From NCBI GenBank assembly GCA_031264865.1, contig JAISDJ010000034.1, positions 1-34,132 on the forward strand: 34,132 nt of DNA, read 5' to 3'. The notes below the pieces were generated by a model, which was given only the letters and a program-made list of their open reading frames with translations, did no database searches and had not been told where the DNA came from. This document shows positions 23,119 through 33,300 of this stretch, one piece after another (position 1 is the first letter of the stretch; every line of letters begins with the position of its first letter). The DNA is from Tannerellaceae bacterium. GTDB taxonomy: Bacteria; Bacteroidota; Bacteroidia; Bacteroidales; Tannerellaceae. The position numbers and the translations under genes were made by a program.

Positions 23119-24318
23119 ATGAAAACATATATAACAGGATTATTCGTTGCTATCGCAATCGTAGTAACCGGATGTAATTCCGGACACAATAACAGTCAAA
23201 AATCAGAAGAAAAACATGAACATACAGAAAGTGATGGGCACGATCACGACCATGATCACGACCATGACCATGAAAAAGAAGGTGAAAGTACAGACGAAAT
23301 CGCCTTTTCCCAGGAACAAGCTAAATTAGTAGGGTTAATGACTGAAACCGTGTCTCCCGGAGCGTTTTACCAGGCTATTAAAACAAGTGGGCGGATACAA
23401 GCGTCACAGGGTAACGAAGTGGTTATTGTGGCTACTTCCAATGGGATTGTATCTTTCACAAATCCATCTATAACGGATGGCGCTGCTGTAAATGCCGGCC
23501 AATCGGTGGTGGTTATTTCGGCTAAAAAACTATTGGAAGGTGATCCTGCGGTTAAAGCAAAAATTGCCTATGAAACGGCCCTTAAAGAATACCAACGTGC
23601 AGAAGGCCTCGTAAAAGACAAGATTATTTCCGCGAAAGATTTTGAACAGGCTAAACTACAGTACGAAACGGCAAAAACAACTTACGAGGCACAGGCGCCT
23701 AATGTTACCGATTCCGGCGTAAGCGTTGCCTCTCCTATCAGTGGATATATAAAAAACAGATGGGTAGCGCAGGGAGAATACGTTTCGGTAGGGCAACCAA
23801 TCGTTACCGTTTCTCAAAACAGGCGTTTGCAACTAAGGGCGGAAGTTTCGGAAAATAACTTCAAGGCGCTTAAACATATCAATGGCGCTAACTTCAAACC
23901 GGCTTACGATGATGTAACCTATAAACTATCCGATTTGAACGGGCATTTGCTGTCATACGGGAAATCTTCGGGGGATCAGGATTTCTATATTCCGGTAACG
24001 TTTGAGTTTGATAATCTAGGCGACATTATACCGGGCGCATTTACTGAAGTTTACTTATTGTCGGGTGTTCAGGAGAATGTAATTTCTGTTCCTGTAACAT
24101 CTATCACGGAGGAGCAGGGATTGTACTTCGTTTATCTGCAATTAGATGAAGAAGGTTATAAAAAGCAGGAAGTAACGCTTGGCCAAAATAATGGTGAAAG
24201 AGTGCAAATCCTTTCCGGGCTGGAAGAGGGAGACGATGTAGTTGTTAAAGGTGTTTATCAAGTAAAACTGGCTGCAATCTCATCGATTATGCCGGAAGGA
24301 CATTCACATTCGCATTAA
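23119..24318 (+). CDS. RND efflux periplasmic adaptor, CusB/CzcB-type lipoprotein
   Basis: 399 residues. Lipoprotein signal with lipobox V-V-T-G-C (Cys19). A His/Asp stretch, five H-D pairs at 41-50 plus H51, follows, and the C-terminus ends in G-H-S-H-S-H; both could bind divalent metals. The core is the usual membrane-fusion fold: barrel-sandwich halves 'GIVSFTNPSITDGAAVNAGQSVVVI' (shared by adaptors) and 'GVSVASPISGYIKNRWVAQGEYV', a helical hairpin between (AKIAYETALKEYQRAEGLVKDKIISAKDFEQAKLQYETAKTTY), then the beta-barrel and membrane-proximal domains. It bridges the RND pump and the outer-membrane factor and captures the metal. Metal identity is not decidable; Cu/Ag, Zn, Co or Ni all fit. 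Confidence 0.93.
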   Translation: MKTYITGLFVAIAIVVTGCNSGHNNSQKSEEKHEHTESDGHDHDHDHDHDHEKEGESTDEIAFSQEQAKLVGLMTETVSPGAFYQAIKTSGRIQASQGNEVVIVATSNGIVSFTNPSITDGAAVNAGQSVVVISAKKLLEGDPAVKAKIAYETALKEYQRAEGLVKDKIISAKDFEQAKLQYETAKTTYEAQAPNVTDSGVSVASPISGYIKNRWVAQGEYVSVGQPIVTVSQNRRLQLRAEVSENNFKALKHINGANFKPAYDDVTYKLSDLNGHLLSYGKSSGDQDFYIPVTFEFDNLGDIIPGAFTEVYLLSGVQENVISVPVTSITEEQGLYFVYLQLDEEGYKKQEVTLGQNNGERVQILSGLEEGDDVVVKGVYQVKLAAISSIMPEGHSHSH

Positions 24319-24336
24319 TCTCTAACACGAATCAAT

Positions 24337-27300
24337 ATGTTGAACAAGATAATAAAATTCTCGCTAAACAACCGGATGGTTGTTTTGGTGGCATGCGTAT
24401 TATTAATGCTGGCAGGAACTTATACTGCCGTTAATATGGAAGTGGATGTATTCCCCGATCTGAATGCACCGACGGTTGCGGTGATGACGGAAGCAAAAGG
24501 TATGGCGCCAGAAGAAGTGGAACGCTTGGTGAGCTTTCCCGTAGAAACAGCATTGAACGGAGCCACCGATGTACGCCGTGTCCGCTCATCCTCCACAACC
24601 GGGTTTTCTATTGTATGGGTTGAATTTAACTGGGGGACAGATATCTACCGCGCCCGTCAGATTGTGTCTGAGAAATTAGCGGTTGTAAAAGATGCTTTGC
24701 CGTCGAATGTGGGCAATCCTACCTTAGGGCCTCAATCATCTATATTGGGCGAATTAATGATTATCGGCCTTACGGCAGATTCTACTTCATTGCAGGATTT
24801 AAGGACGCTGGCCGACTGGACAATCCGTCCTCGTTTATTATCGACAGGCGGCGTGGCGCAGGTTACGGTGATAGGGGGCGAAATTAAAGAGTATCAGATT
24901 TTGCTTAACCCCGGCAAAATGAAACATTATGGCGTAGGACTGGATGAAGTGATCACAATCGTTACCGAGATGAATCAAAACGCTTCAGGCGGTGTATTAT
25001 ACGAATACGGGAATGAATATATCATCCGTGGAGCGCTTTCTACCAATAAGATTTCAGCATTGGGAAAAGCGGTGATCAAAACCGTGAACGACAGCCCTGT
25101 TCTACTAGAAAATATTGCAGATGTAAAAACAGGAAATAAAGCGCCCAAGCTGGGAATTGCTTCTAATGACGGCAAACCGGCCGTATTAATGACCATAACC
25201 AAACAGCCGGCAACAAGTACCTTGGATTTAACAGAGAAGCTGGATGCATCGCTTGCCGAATTACAAAAAACGTTGCCCGCCGATGTAAAAGTATCCACCA
25301 ATATTTTCCGTCAGGCTCGCTTTATCGACAACTCAATCAGTAATGTACAAAAGTCTTTATACGAAGGCGGAATCTTTGTGGTAATCATATTGATCGTCTT
25401 TTTGATGAATGCACGTACAACGATTATTTCGCTTGTTACTATTCCTTTATCCCTGGTATTTGCCATACTCTCCCTTAAATTTATGGGATTAACGATTAAT
25501 ACGATGAGTTTGGGCGGTATGGCTATCGCGATCGGTTCGCTTGTAGACGACGCCATTGTGGACGTGGAAAATGTCTTTAAACGGCTACGGGAAAACAGGC
25601 AAAAACCCAAAGAGGAACAAAAAACGGTGCGCAGCGTTGTTTTCGAGGCGTCTAAAGAAGTCCGTATGCCTATCCTTAACTCTACGTTGATCATTATTGC
25701 GAGTTTTATCCCTTTGTTTTTCCTTTCGGGAATGGAAGGGCGCATGCTTGCACCGTTGGGCATCGCGTTTATTATGGCGCTGATCGCTTCTACAATCGTT
25801 GCTTTAACCCTTACGCCTGTATTATGCAGCTATTTATTAGGTAAATCAAGAAAAGGAGATAAACCGGAACGGGAACCGTTTGTTGTTCGCAAACTCAAAA
25901 TTGTATATGAGAAGGCTTTGAAATGGACGCTTATTCATAAGAAATGGGTGCTTGGCGCTACCGGAGCCGTTCTGCTGGCTACTATATTGGCAGTCTCCAC
26001 ATTGGGCAGAAGCTTTTTACCTCCGTTCAACGAAGGCTCCTTCACCATCAACGTAAGTACGATTCCGGGCATATCACTTGAAGAATCGGACAGAATAGGT
26101 CGTATAGCCGAAGATATCCTGCTCTCTATTCCCGAAATACAAACCGTGGGACGCAAAACAGGACGGGCGGAATTGGACGAACATGCTTTAGGGGTTAATG
26201 TATCGGAAATTGAAGCGCCTTTTGTTATCGGCAAACGCTCTAAAGAGGAAGCGCTGGCTGAGATACGTGAAAAGATGAAAGTATTACCCGGTGTCAATAT
26301 CGAAATCGGACAACCTATTTCGCACCGTATCGATGCCATGCTATCCGGAACACGCGCTAATATTGCCATCAAGTTATTTGGAACCGACCTGAATAAAATG
26401 TTTTCATTGGGAAATCAGATAAAGGCTTCCATCGAAGACATTGAAGGCATTGCCGACCTGAATGTGGAACAGCAGATAGAACGCCCACAATTAAAGATTG
26501 AACCGAAAAGGGAAGTAATGGCTAAATACGGCGTTACCTTACCGGAATTTGCAGAGATTGTGAATGTGATGCTGGCGGGTGAGGTTGTTTCGCAAGTTTA
26601 TGAAGAAAACAGGTCGTTCGACCTTACCTTGAAAGTTAATGACGAAAGCCGGGAAACAGCCGAAAGGATCAAGAACCTGATGGTTGACGCCAATGGCCGC
26701 AAAATACCTTTGGGCAACATCGCAGAGGTAACTTCGTCAACAGGTCCCAATACGATAAACAGGGAAAATGTCGCCCGAAAGATCGTTATTTCCGCCAACG
26801 TTGCCGGACGCGATTTAAGAGGCGTGGTAAACGATATTCAAAAGACAGTAAATGAACAAATAACATTGCCCGAAGGGTATCACATTGAGTACGGCGGACA
26901 GTTCGAAAGTGAACAGGCTGCCTCGCGGATATTGCTTATCACATCTATTTTTTCTATTATGGTGATATTCTTGTTATTGTTTGCGCAGTTCAAGAGTGTA
27001 AACCAATCGGTTGTGATCCTGTTGAATCTTCCGTTAGCCTTGATTGGCGGGGTGTTTACCCTGTTCTTCACCAGTGGCGTGATTAGTATTCCTGCGATCA
27101 TCGGTTTCATCTCGCTCTTTGGTATCGCCACCCGGAACGGGATGCTTCTCATATCCCGTTACAACGATTTAGTTGCGGAAGGTTACAGTAAAATGGAGAG
27201 TGTGATGCACGGTTCATTAGACCGTCTGAATCCTATCCTAATGACGGCCTTATCTTCCGGGCTTGCACTTATTCCGCTTGCTTTAGGCGGAGATTTGCCG

Positions 27301-27471
27301 GGTAATGAAATACAAAGTCCTATGGCCAAAGTGATTCTCGGCGGATTGCTGACGTCTACGCTCCTGAATGGTTTTATCATTCCTGTGATGTTCCTGATAA
27401 CCGGTAGAAAGACGGTTGCAACAGATATGATAGAGGACGATGAGAATGAAAATAAAGTAACTAATAAATAA
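24337..27471 (+). CDS. Heavy-metal RND efflux pump, CusA/CzcA family
   Basis: 1044 residues, normal length. Inner-membrane proton/metal antiporter of the HME-RND family, trimeric. First segment 'MVVLVACVLLMLAGTYTAVNMEVDVFPDLNAPTV' (14-47) is diagnostic. TM4 carries the proton-relay acids in 'AIAIGSLVDDAIVDVENVFKRLREN' (397-420; D404, D405). The porter domain has 'GRAELDEHALGVNVSEIEA', and the second half repeats the first (FLLLFAQFKSVNQSV; IPAIIGFISLFGIATRNGMLL). The TM4 sequence is closer to the CusA-like 'VDxAIVxxEN' than to CzcA 'VDGAVV', a hint of Cu/Ag but not proof. It starts 18 bases after the adaptor and ends 7 bases before the outer-membrane factor gene. Confidence 0.95.
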   Translation: MLNKIIKFSLNNRMVVLVACVLLMLAGTYTAVNMEVDVFPDLNAPTVAVMTEAKGMAPEEVERLVSFPVETALNGATDVRRVRSSSTTGFSIVWVEFNWGTDIYRARQIVSEKLAVVKDALPSNVGNPTLGPQSSILGELMIIGLTADSTSLQDLRTLADWTIRPRLLSTGGVAQVTVIGGEIKEYQILLNPGKMKHYGVGLDEVITIVTEMNQNASGGVLYEYGNEYIIRGALSTNKISALGKAVIKTVNDSPVLLENIADVKTGNKAPKLGIASNDGKPAVLMTITKQPATSTLDLTEKLDASLAELQKTLPADVKVSTNIFRQARFIDNSISNVQKSLYEGGIFVVIILIVFLMNARTTIISLVTIPLSLVFAILSLKFMGLTINTMSLGGMAIAIGSLVDDAIVDVENVFKRLRENRQKPKEEQKTVRSVVFEASKEVRMPILNSTLIIIASFIPLFFLSGMEGRMLAPLGIAFIMALIASTIVALTLTPVLCSYLLGKSRKGDKPEREPFVVRKLKIVYEKALKWTLIHKKWVLGATGAVLLATILAVSTLGRSFLPPFNEGSFTINVSTIPGISLEESDRIGRIAEDILLSIPEIQTVGRKTGRAELDEHALGVNVSEIEAPFVIGKRSKEEALAEIREKMKVLPGVNIEIGQPISHRIDAMLSGTRANIAIKLFGTDLNKMFSLGNQIKASIEDIEGIADLNVEQQIERPQLKIEPKREVMAKYGVTLPEFAEIVNVMLAGEVVSQVYEENRSFDLTLKVNDESRETAERIKNLMVDANGRKIPLGNIAEVTSSTGPNTINRENVARKIVISANVAGRDLRGVVNDIQKTVNEQITLPEGYHIEYGGQFESEQAASRILLITSIFSIMVIFLLLFAQFKSVNQSVVILLNLPLALIGGVFTLFFTSGVISIPAIIGFISLFGIATRNGMLLISRYNDLVAEGYSKMESVMHGSLDRLNPILMTALSSGLALIPLALGGDLPGNEIQSPMAKVILGGLLTSTLLNGFIIPVMFLITGRKTVATDMIEDDENENKVTNK

Positions 27472-27478
27472 GATTCAA

Positions 27479-28657
27479 ATGAAAACGATCATACTAACGA
27501 TAGGAGTATTTTTCATCTCCCTTACATTAAACGCACAGACAACGGCCAAGTCTGTATTGGCTTCGATTGAAGAAAACAATACGACATTAAAATCGCTTCG
27601 TGAAACGGCCGAAGCACAGAAATTAGAGAATAAAACGGGTATCTTCCTTGACAATCCCGAGATTGGTTTCAACTATTTGTGGGGTAATCCCACAAATATT
27701 GGGAACCGCACGGATTTCAGCGCTACACAGTCTTTTGACATTCCCACCATTACCGGCATGAAAAGCAGCGTGGCTAACGGAAAGAATAACCTGGTGGAAT
27801 GGCAATATAAATCCGACCGGATGAATATTCTTCTGGAAGCAAAGCAATACTGCATCGAATTGATCTATTATAATGCATTGAAAAAAGAATTGGACGTACG
27901 TTTACAGCATGCCGAAACAATCGCAGCCGGATATAAAGAACGCATGGACAGAGGCGATGTAAGCCTGATAGAATACAATAAAGTAAATCTGAATCTTTCA
28001 ACTGTTCAAGGAGAAATATCCCGTATCGAAGTGGAACGGAATGCTTTGCTTTCGCAACTGAAAAGGTTGAACGGCGGAATAGACGTCGCATTGCCTGATA
28101 CTCAATTCAACGAAGGAGAACTTCCATTGAATTTTGACGACTGGTACATTCAGGCAGAGGAAAAGAATCCTGTGCTGGCTTATGTAAAACAGGAAATTGA
28201 AGTCGGCAAAAAACAGGTTTCATTAAGCAAAGCAATGGGTTTACCTTCCTTTTCGGCAGGTTATATGAGCGAAAAAGTAGTTGGAGAGCGTTATCAAGGT
28301 ATCACTCTGGGCATATCTATCCCCTTATGGGAAAACAAAAACAGGGTAAAACAAGCCAAAGCCGCCGTTAAAGCTGCCGAATCAAAGCAAACGGACAGCA
28401 AACAGCAGTTTTACAGCCAGCTCCAGATTTTATATAAACGAGCGCTCGGCCTGAAAACAACAGCCGAAACGTACCGGAAGTCTCTCCTCACCGTTAATAA
28501 TACTGATCTGCTAAAAAAAGCGCTCGATGCCGGGGAAATCTCCCTCCTCGAATACATCGTTGAGATCGGTTTATACTATGATACCGTGAATCAGGCATTG
28601 GAAGCCGAAAAGGAATACCAACTGTCTTTCGCTGAATTATCAGCCGTAGAACTGTAA
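27479..28657 (+). CDS. TolC-type outer-membrane factor of the metal-efflux system
   Basis: 392 residues, signal peptide 1-19 (MKTIILTIGVFFISLTLNAQ). Two OEP-like repeats, each with beta strands ('NPEIGFNYLWGN' and 'GLPSFSAGYMSEKVVGERYQGITLGISIPL') followed by long coiled-coil helices ('ALKKELDVRLQHAETIAAGYKERMDRGDVSLIEYN' and 'NTDLLKKALDAGEISLLEYIVEIGLYYDTVNQALEAE'). That is the CusC/CzcC/TolC design: an outer-membrane barrel and a periplasmic tunnel completing the RND complex with the adaptor and pump. It is the last gene of the operon; an IS scrap begins immediately after its stop, so any natural terminator was probably lost. Confidence 0.92.
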   Translation: MKTIILTIGVFFISLTLNAQTTAKSVLASIEENNTTLKSLRETAEAQKLENKTGIFLDNPEIGFNYLWGNPTNIGNRTDFSATQSFDIPTITGMKSSVANGKNNLVEWQYKSDRMNILLEAKQYCIELIYYNALKKELDVRLQHAETIAAGYKERMDRGDVSLIEYNKVNLNLSTVQGEISRIEVERNALLSQLKRLNGGIDVALPDTQFNEGELPLNFDDWYIQAEEKNPVLAYVKQEIEVGKKQVSLSKAMGLPSFSAGYMSEKVVGERYQGITLGISIPLWENKNRVKQAKAAVKAAESKQTDSKQQFYSQLQILYKRALGLKTTAETYRKSLLTVNNTDLLKKALDAGEISLLEYIVEIGLYYDTVNQALEAEKEYQLSFAELSAVEL

Positions 28658-28660
28658 CTG

Positions 28661-28836
28661 ATAATCTGTGATTCTTGCCGAGTTTGTAGGATTTTCTGCT
28701 TTTTACACCGGTTTTTGATCTTTCCGGTTCTTTCCTTCGCCTGAACAGGGGTAAGGAAGTCGATACCGGTATGCGGCCTTCGGGTATTATAGAACTCAAT
28801 GGCCGCATAGAGATCAAGCCATTTCCATATCCGTCT
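28661..28836 (-). mobile_element. Remnant of an IS3-type transposase (C-terminal rve part)
   Basis: On the minus strand the frame through 28819-28821 reads 'WLDLYAAIEFYNTRRPHTGI' then 'DFLTPVQAKERTG', the end of the integrase-core domain of IS3/IS150-type transposases (YNxxRPHxx(I/L)...TP). The frame has a stop just before (28837-28839) and the DDE catalytic part is missing. No terminal inverted repeat or target duplication is recognised. A separate 38-codon ORF overlaps its 5' side. Confidence 0.75.
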
Positions 28837-28930
28837 TTAAACACTTAACTTCCAGCTTTAACGATTGAATCTCTTCTGATACTTCTTCCTGTACAAAAAA
28901 ATGATTGCTGAAATCACAAATAAAATTCAT
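28814..28930 (-). CDS. Short ORF, 38 residues, coiled-coil end; unclear
   Basis: ATG at 28930, TGA at 28814-28816. The product ends in 'VSEEIQSLKLEVKCLKTDME', an acidic amphipathic helix. It overlaps the IS3 remnant in another frame and may be the tail of another decayed transposase or regulator. I do not recognise it, and it may be chance. The rest of the 28658-29023 gap holds no other gene that I can see. Confidence 0.25.
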   Translation of the reverse strand: MNFICDFSNHFFVQEEVSEEIQSLKLEVKCLKTDMEMA

Positions 28931-29023
28931 AAACTTTACCAATCAAACGAATCTCATTTTGATATTAGCAGATAGAGAGTTGAAGATTTATGAAGAAAAT
29001 CAATTGGAAAGCAGGCAAAGATA

Positions 29024-30214
29024 ATGACGTCAGTAAAAGTAAAATTCAGAAAATCCACTATCATGAATAAGGAGGGAGCGCTCTACATCCAACTAATCCA
29101 TAATCGTAAAACTAAATTGATTACAACACGTTTTCGCTTATATCCTTTCGAATGGGATGTCCGTTCATCAACAGTAATAACAGACAATGCAGATAATGAA
29201 CGCAATATGTATTTGCAAAACATAAGGGATGGTTCAGAGTCAGAAATCCGACGGATATATAATTTAATATCCATACTTGAGAAACGTGGCGACTATACGA
29301 TCCAGGAACTGGTTGAATACTATACCAGCAATTCTTTCAATGGTTATTTCTTCCCCTTTGTAAAATACCAGATCAAGAAACTAAAATCGGAGAGACGAAC
29401 TAAAACCGCATCAATACATGAAACCGTCGGACGAAGCTTCTCCCGGTTCCGGTATGGAAAAGATATACGGATAGAAAAAATAGACGGAATACTAATGCAA
29501 CGGTATGAAGCTTATCTTAAAGATAACAATGTGTGTGTCAATAGTATTTCCTGTTATATGAGAGCGCTAAGGGCTGTATATAATCAAGCAGTAGAAAAAG
29601 GATTGACCGTTTCCAAAAATCCGTTCAAAGATGTTTATACCGGTATTGACAAAACATCCAAAAGGGCTGTGAATGAAGATATAATTGTAAAATTATGCCG
29701 GCTTGATTTGTCCGAATATAATGGCTTACAATTAGCTCGAGACCTTTTTATGTTCAGCTTTTATACACGGGGTATGTCATTTGTAGATATGGCTAACCTC
29801 AAACAGAGCAATCTAAAGAATGGCTATCTTGTCTATATCCGGAGTAAGACCAAACAAGGCTTGAGTATCAAGCTAGAGAAATGTATTGAAGATATAATAG
29901 AACGGCATAACGCTTTAACCGTAGACGATTACATCCTACCGATATACAACACACAAAACCGTGATTACAACAGCCATTTGCGAACCTATAACAAACGACT
30001 CAAACGGCTATCGGAAATGTTGAGTTTAAAAAAGTCGTTGAGCTCGTATGTCTCAAGGCATTCCTGGGCAACCATAGCCTTTCGTAAAGGTTTTCCCGTA
30101 CAGGTTATCAGCGAAGGGATGGGGCATGGGAATGAGAAAACAACTCGGATATACTTGGCATCTCTGGATCAGTCGGTTATCGACAATGCAAATGCCCAGA
30201 TTATAGCGTTATAA
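29024..30214 (+). CDS. Bacteroides-type tyrosine recombinase (site-specific integrase)
   Basis: 396 residues, intact. N-terminal arm-binding part 'MTSVKVKFRKSTIMNKEGALYIQLIHNRKTKLITTRFRLYPFEWD' in family form, a SAM-like core-binding domain about 100-205, and the catalytic domain 215-396. Candidate active residues: R249 (TRGMSFVDM), K275 (RSKTKQG), R345-H346 (SYVSRHSW, where the usual first His of HxxR is Tyr), H368 (GHGNEKTTRIY) and Y377 nucleophile. In Bacteroides, close relatives invert promoters beside capsule and surface-protein genes. Here the large surface-protein gene begins 121 bases downstream on the same strand. Because an IS scrap lies upstream, an element-integrase role is an alternative. 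Confidence 0.92.
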   Translation: MTSVKVKFRKSTIMNKEGALYIQLIHNRKTKLITTRFRLYPFEWDVRSSTVITDNADNERNMYLQNIRDGSESEIRRIYNLISILEKRGDYTIQELVEYYTSNSFNGYFFPFVKYQIKKLKSERRTKTASIHETVGRSFSRFRYGKDIRIEKIDGILMQRYEAYLKDNNVCVNSISCYMRALRAVYNQAVEKGLTVSKNPFKDVYTGIDKTSKRAVNEDIIVKLCRLDLSEYNGLQLARDLFMFSFYTRGMSFVDMANLKQSNLKNGYLVYIRSKTKQGLSIKLEKCIEDIIERHNALTVDDYILPIYNTQNRDYNSHLRTYNKRLKRLSEMLSLKKSLSSYVSRHSWATIAFRKGFPVQVISEGMGHGNEKTTRIYLASLDQSVIDNANAQIIAL

Positions 30215-30216
30215 GA

Positions 30217-30264
30217 ACCATTCTTGCCTGAAAAAACAATACCACTTCTTAGCAAGAGGTGGTA
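30217..30264. repeat. Candidate recombinase-site repeats: ACCA-TTCTTGC copies, direct and inverted
   Basis: ACCATTCTTGC (30217-30227) and ACCACTTCTTAGC (30241-30253) are direct copies, and GCAAGAGGTGGT (30252-30263) is an inverted one. TACCACTTCTT (30240-30250) and AAGAGGTGGTA (30254-30264) form an 11-bp stem with one G-T wobble and a 3-base centre. On the minus strand a T tract follows (ATTGTTTTTT), so it may also terminate. No exact TAnnTTTG promoter facing the downstream gene is seen in 30214-30335. Confidence 0.4.
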
Positions 30265-30335
30265 CCGAAGTAGAACAAAGAATTTAAACAGAATTAAGAA
30301 CTAACACGTTTTATACAAATTAATCGCAAAAAAAA

Positions 30336-33300
30336 ATGAAAACTTTAATTCCTATAAGAACAGCGTTTTTGCTTGTTCTGATGTTTGGAGCTATACAGGC
30401 TGGGGCGAAGGATGTTTATATCAGACCCGGCATAGCCACAGGTTCATCACCGACAGTAGCCAATTCTACTGAAACCGATCCCGCTCCTTTTTCCGAATTA
30501 AGAGCCTATTTATTAGCGTATGATGCAAGTACGGATAATAAATTGAATGTCTACTTCCAGAATGGGGGAGAACAGAATAAATATAATGTCACGGACATAA
30601 GCACAACCGCAAGCGACCGCTTTTTAACATTCAATGCTACTCCCGGGGCGGTAAATGAATTGGAGGTTACTTTCCTGCCCATTACGCCATCGGGAGGAGG
30701 AGCAAAAGGGGTTATTTTTGATGGAGATGGAACGACGATTACGCGTTTTATCCAACTAACCGGAGATGCTTCCAATCCGATGTCCCTGTCGATAGAGGAT
30801 GTTCGGATAGAATACTTTAAGTCTAACGCTAACAATAGTAGCGGCTCTTCTTCTTTGTTTACCATAGCCGAAGGCTCTACCCTGACACTTGATGATGTGG
30901 TGATCGACCAAATTGAGAGCAATCAATTATCATTCGCTTATCAACCCTCAGGTTCTTCCTTTGCCATTAAAAACTCCACATTGTCAAATATGAGCATAGG
31001 AGGTAACTTAACTAATTCAGTCATCAGCAGCGCAGGTGTACTGTCTTTTGAAAATTGTACGTTAGATACTTGGATAACTCAAGGCTCAATTATTTTGGGA
31101 ACATCCGGTTGCAACCTTTCACTGAATGGTTGTATAATAAAAAATTTTATAATAAACAGCGGGATGCAGGTAAAGTCTATAATAGAATTACCTCTTTCAA
31201 CTAATTTAGAGGTAACAAATTGTGAGTTTACCAATAACTCCTTCTTTAGTTTAATTACTTCTCTATCCAAAGGTGGTTATATCGTTAACACAGGTGGGCA
31301 GATGCTGATGTCTCAAAATACGTTTACCGCAAATACCGCCACAGGTAGAGGGAGTTTCATCAGAATTACCGGCGGAGTATCCGAAATTTGTTTCAATTCC
31401 TTCTATGATAATACGATAGCGAATGGGGGATTGCTTGATCTCGCCGATGGTACGCCTGTTATGTACAACAATACATTGTCGGGCAACAACACAAGCAACA
31501 ACACAAACCCCTCCATAATAATGGGTGGGGTTAATGCCCGATTGATAAACAACACCATATACAATTCGGGAAATGTATCTATTTCAAATGCATCTTGCAG
31601 AGTGATAAACAATATAGTGACAGGAAACGGCGCTACAATCACCGGTATGGTAGACGCAACAACCTGTCTGCGAAATATATCGGGCGGCATCTATTATCCA
31701 ACCGGCATTACCGGTGGCGGCGAGGATATTACTACCGATTTCAATTTACAATTCAATATTGCATTAACCGGAACCAGTGCAGGTAACGGGAAAGCCGTGC
31801 ATGAGTTGATTAATGTGCATTTAAGTGATGCTACCCACGCCATCCTTAAACGGGGAGGAACACTGAGCGATTTAACCGGTGTATTGACTGATGTTTCCGT
31901 CCTGGCAGTAGACCAGAAAGGAATGGAGAGGCCAAATGAAATATCTATCGGGACTATTGATTTACACAACTATATCGTTACAAACCGCAACATTGTTGTT
32001 ACGTTCGATTCCAGGTACACAGCCTCCAAAACGCCGGCACCGATTACGCTTGATATAGTAGATTATATCTTAACTTATCCTGAGAATATTACCGGTGCGG
32101 AAACGTCCGTTGCATACTCTACTACAACATTGCCTAACGGTATATTATCCCCGTTACCAGGGACAAAAGTAACCTTCACCCCTAAAATAACCGGTGGCAA
32201 TTATACCGGAGGATCGGAACCGGCTGCGTTTGATTTTACGGTATCCGCCAACGATGGCAGCCTCAGCTATACAAAAACAGGGTCTATAACCATTACTGTC
32301 GTTGATATAGGCCTCGGAAGTCTTCCCGGTCTTATTGAACCAGGTGACTTCCCGCTTACCTGCTACGATTATATGGGAACCGTAACCTTTACCTCTTCGT
32401 ATCGCTTCATCACAAGTTATACAGGGAGTACACCGCCTACCGGTATACAACCACCGGCGCTGAACCCGTCGGCGCAACGCATGTACGGATTCTCCATTCC
32501 TTTGGTGGGTGATTTGGACGGAGACGGGTATCCCGAAATAATAGGAACAGGGAAAAGAGATGGCTCTACCAGCCTGGACCCCTATTATAATTTCCTACAT
32601 ATTTACAACGGACAAACAGGGAAACTGATTAGTCGATTGCCTTTCGACCTTCTTGAAGGGAAGAGAGAGGCCAACCGCAACAGCGGCTACCATAGCTCGC
32701 CTTCTATTATAGCGTTAGTCGATTCAGACAGAGATGGCAAAATAGAAGTAATAGCCGCTTTCCCCGGTACTTCCACTACTTCCAGTGGTAGCGGTACTTT
32801 CCCTTATCTCAACAAACTGGTTTCGTATGTCTTGACACCCGTAAAAAGCAACGGTGTTACAACCAGCTATACTATGGCATTAAACCCTCGTTGGTCAGGG
32901 GCTCAGCCGCAATATAATACAGGAGCCACCTCTTTTCAGAAAGCCATCCCGCAAATTGTAGATATTGACGGAGACGGAGATGCGGAAGTAGTGGTTTATA
33001 ATAAAATATACAGCGCCGTAACCGGCCAGTTGAAAGTAACGCTGGAAACACTGGGAAGCACGGCTTACGTGGGTTCCGCTACAGCTAATGCCGAATCGCA
33101 GGACGGTTATATCGGTTTTTCATACATATACGATCTTGACCTGGACGGAAAATATGATGTTGTGGCCGGTGGGAAAGTGTATTATAATATTGATGTAAAT
33201 GCCGGTACGTATAGTACCAGAAACTTTACTGCTGGAACCGGAATAAGTGACGGACGTACGGGGGTAGCCGATATTGACGGGGACGGGATTCCCGATATTG

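Noticed and set aside
28494..28844. A 116-codon minus-strand ORF over the end of the outer-membrane-factor gene
   Set aside because: It is in a different frame from the recognisable transposase motif and antisense to the real gene.
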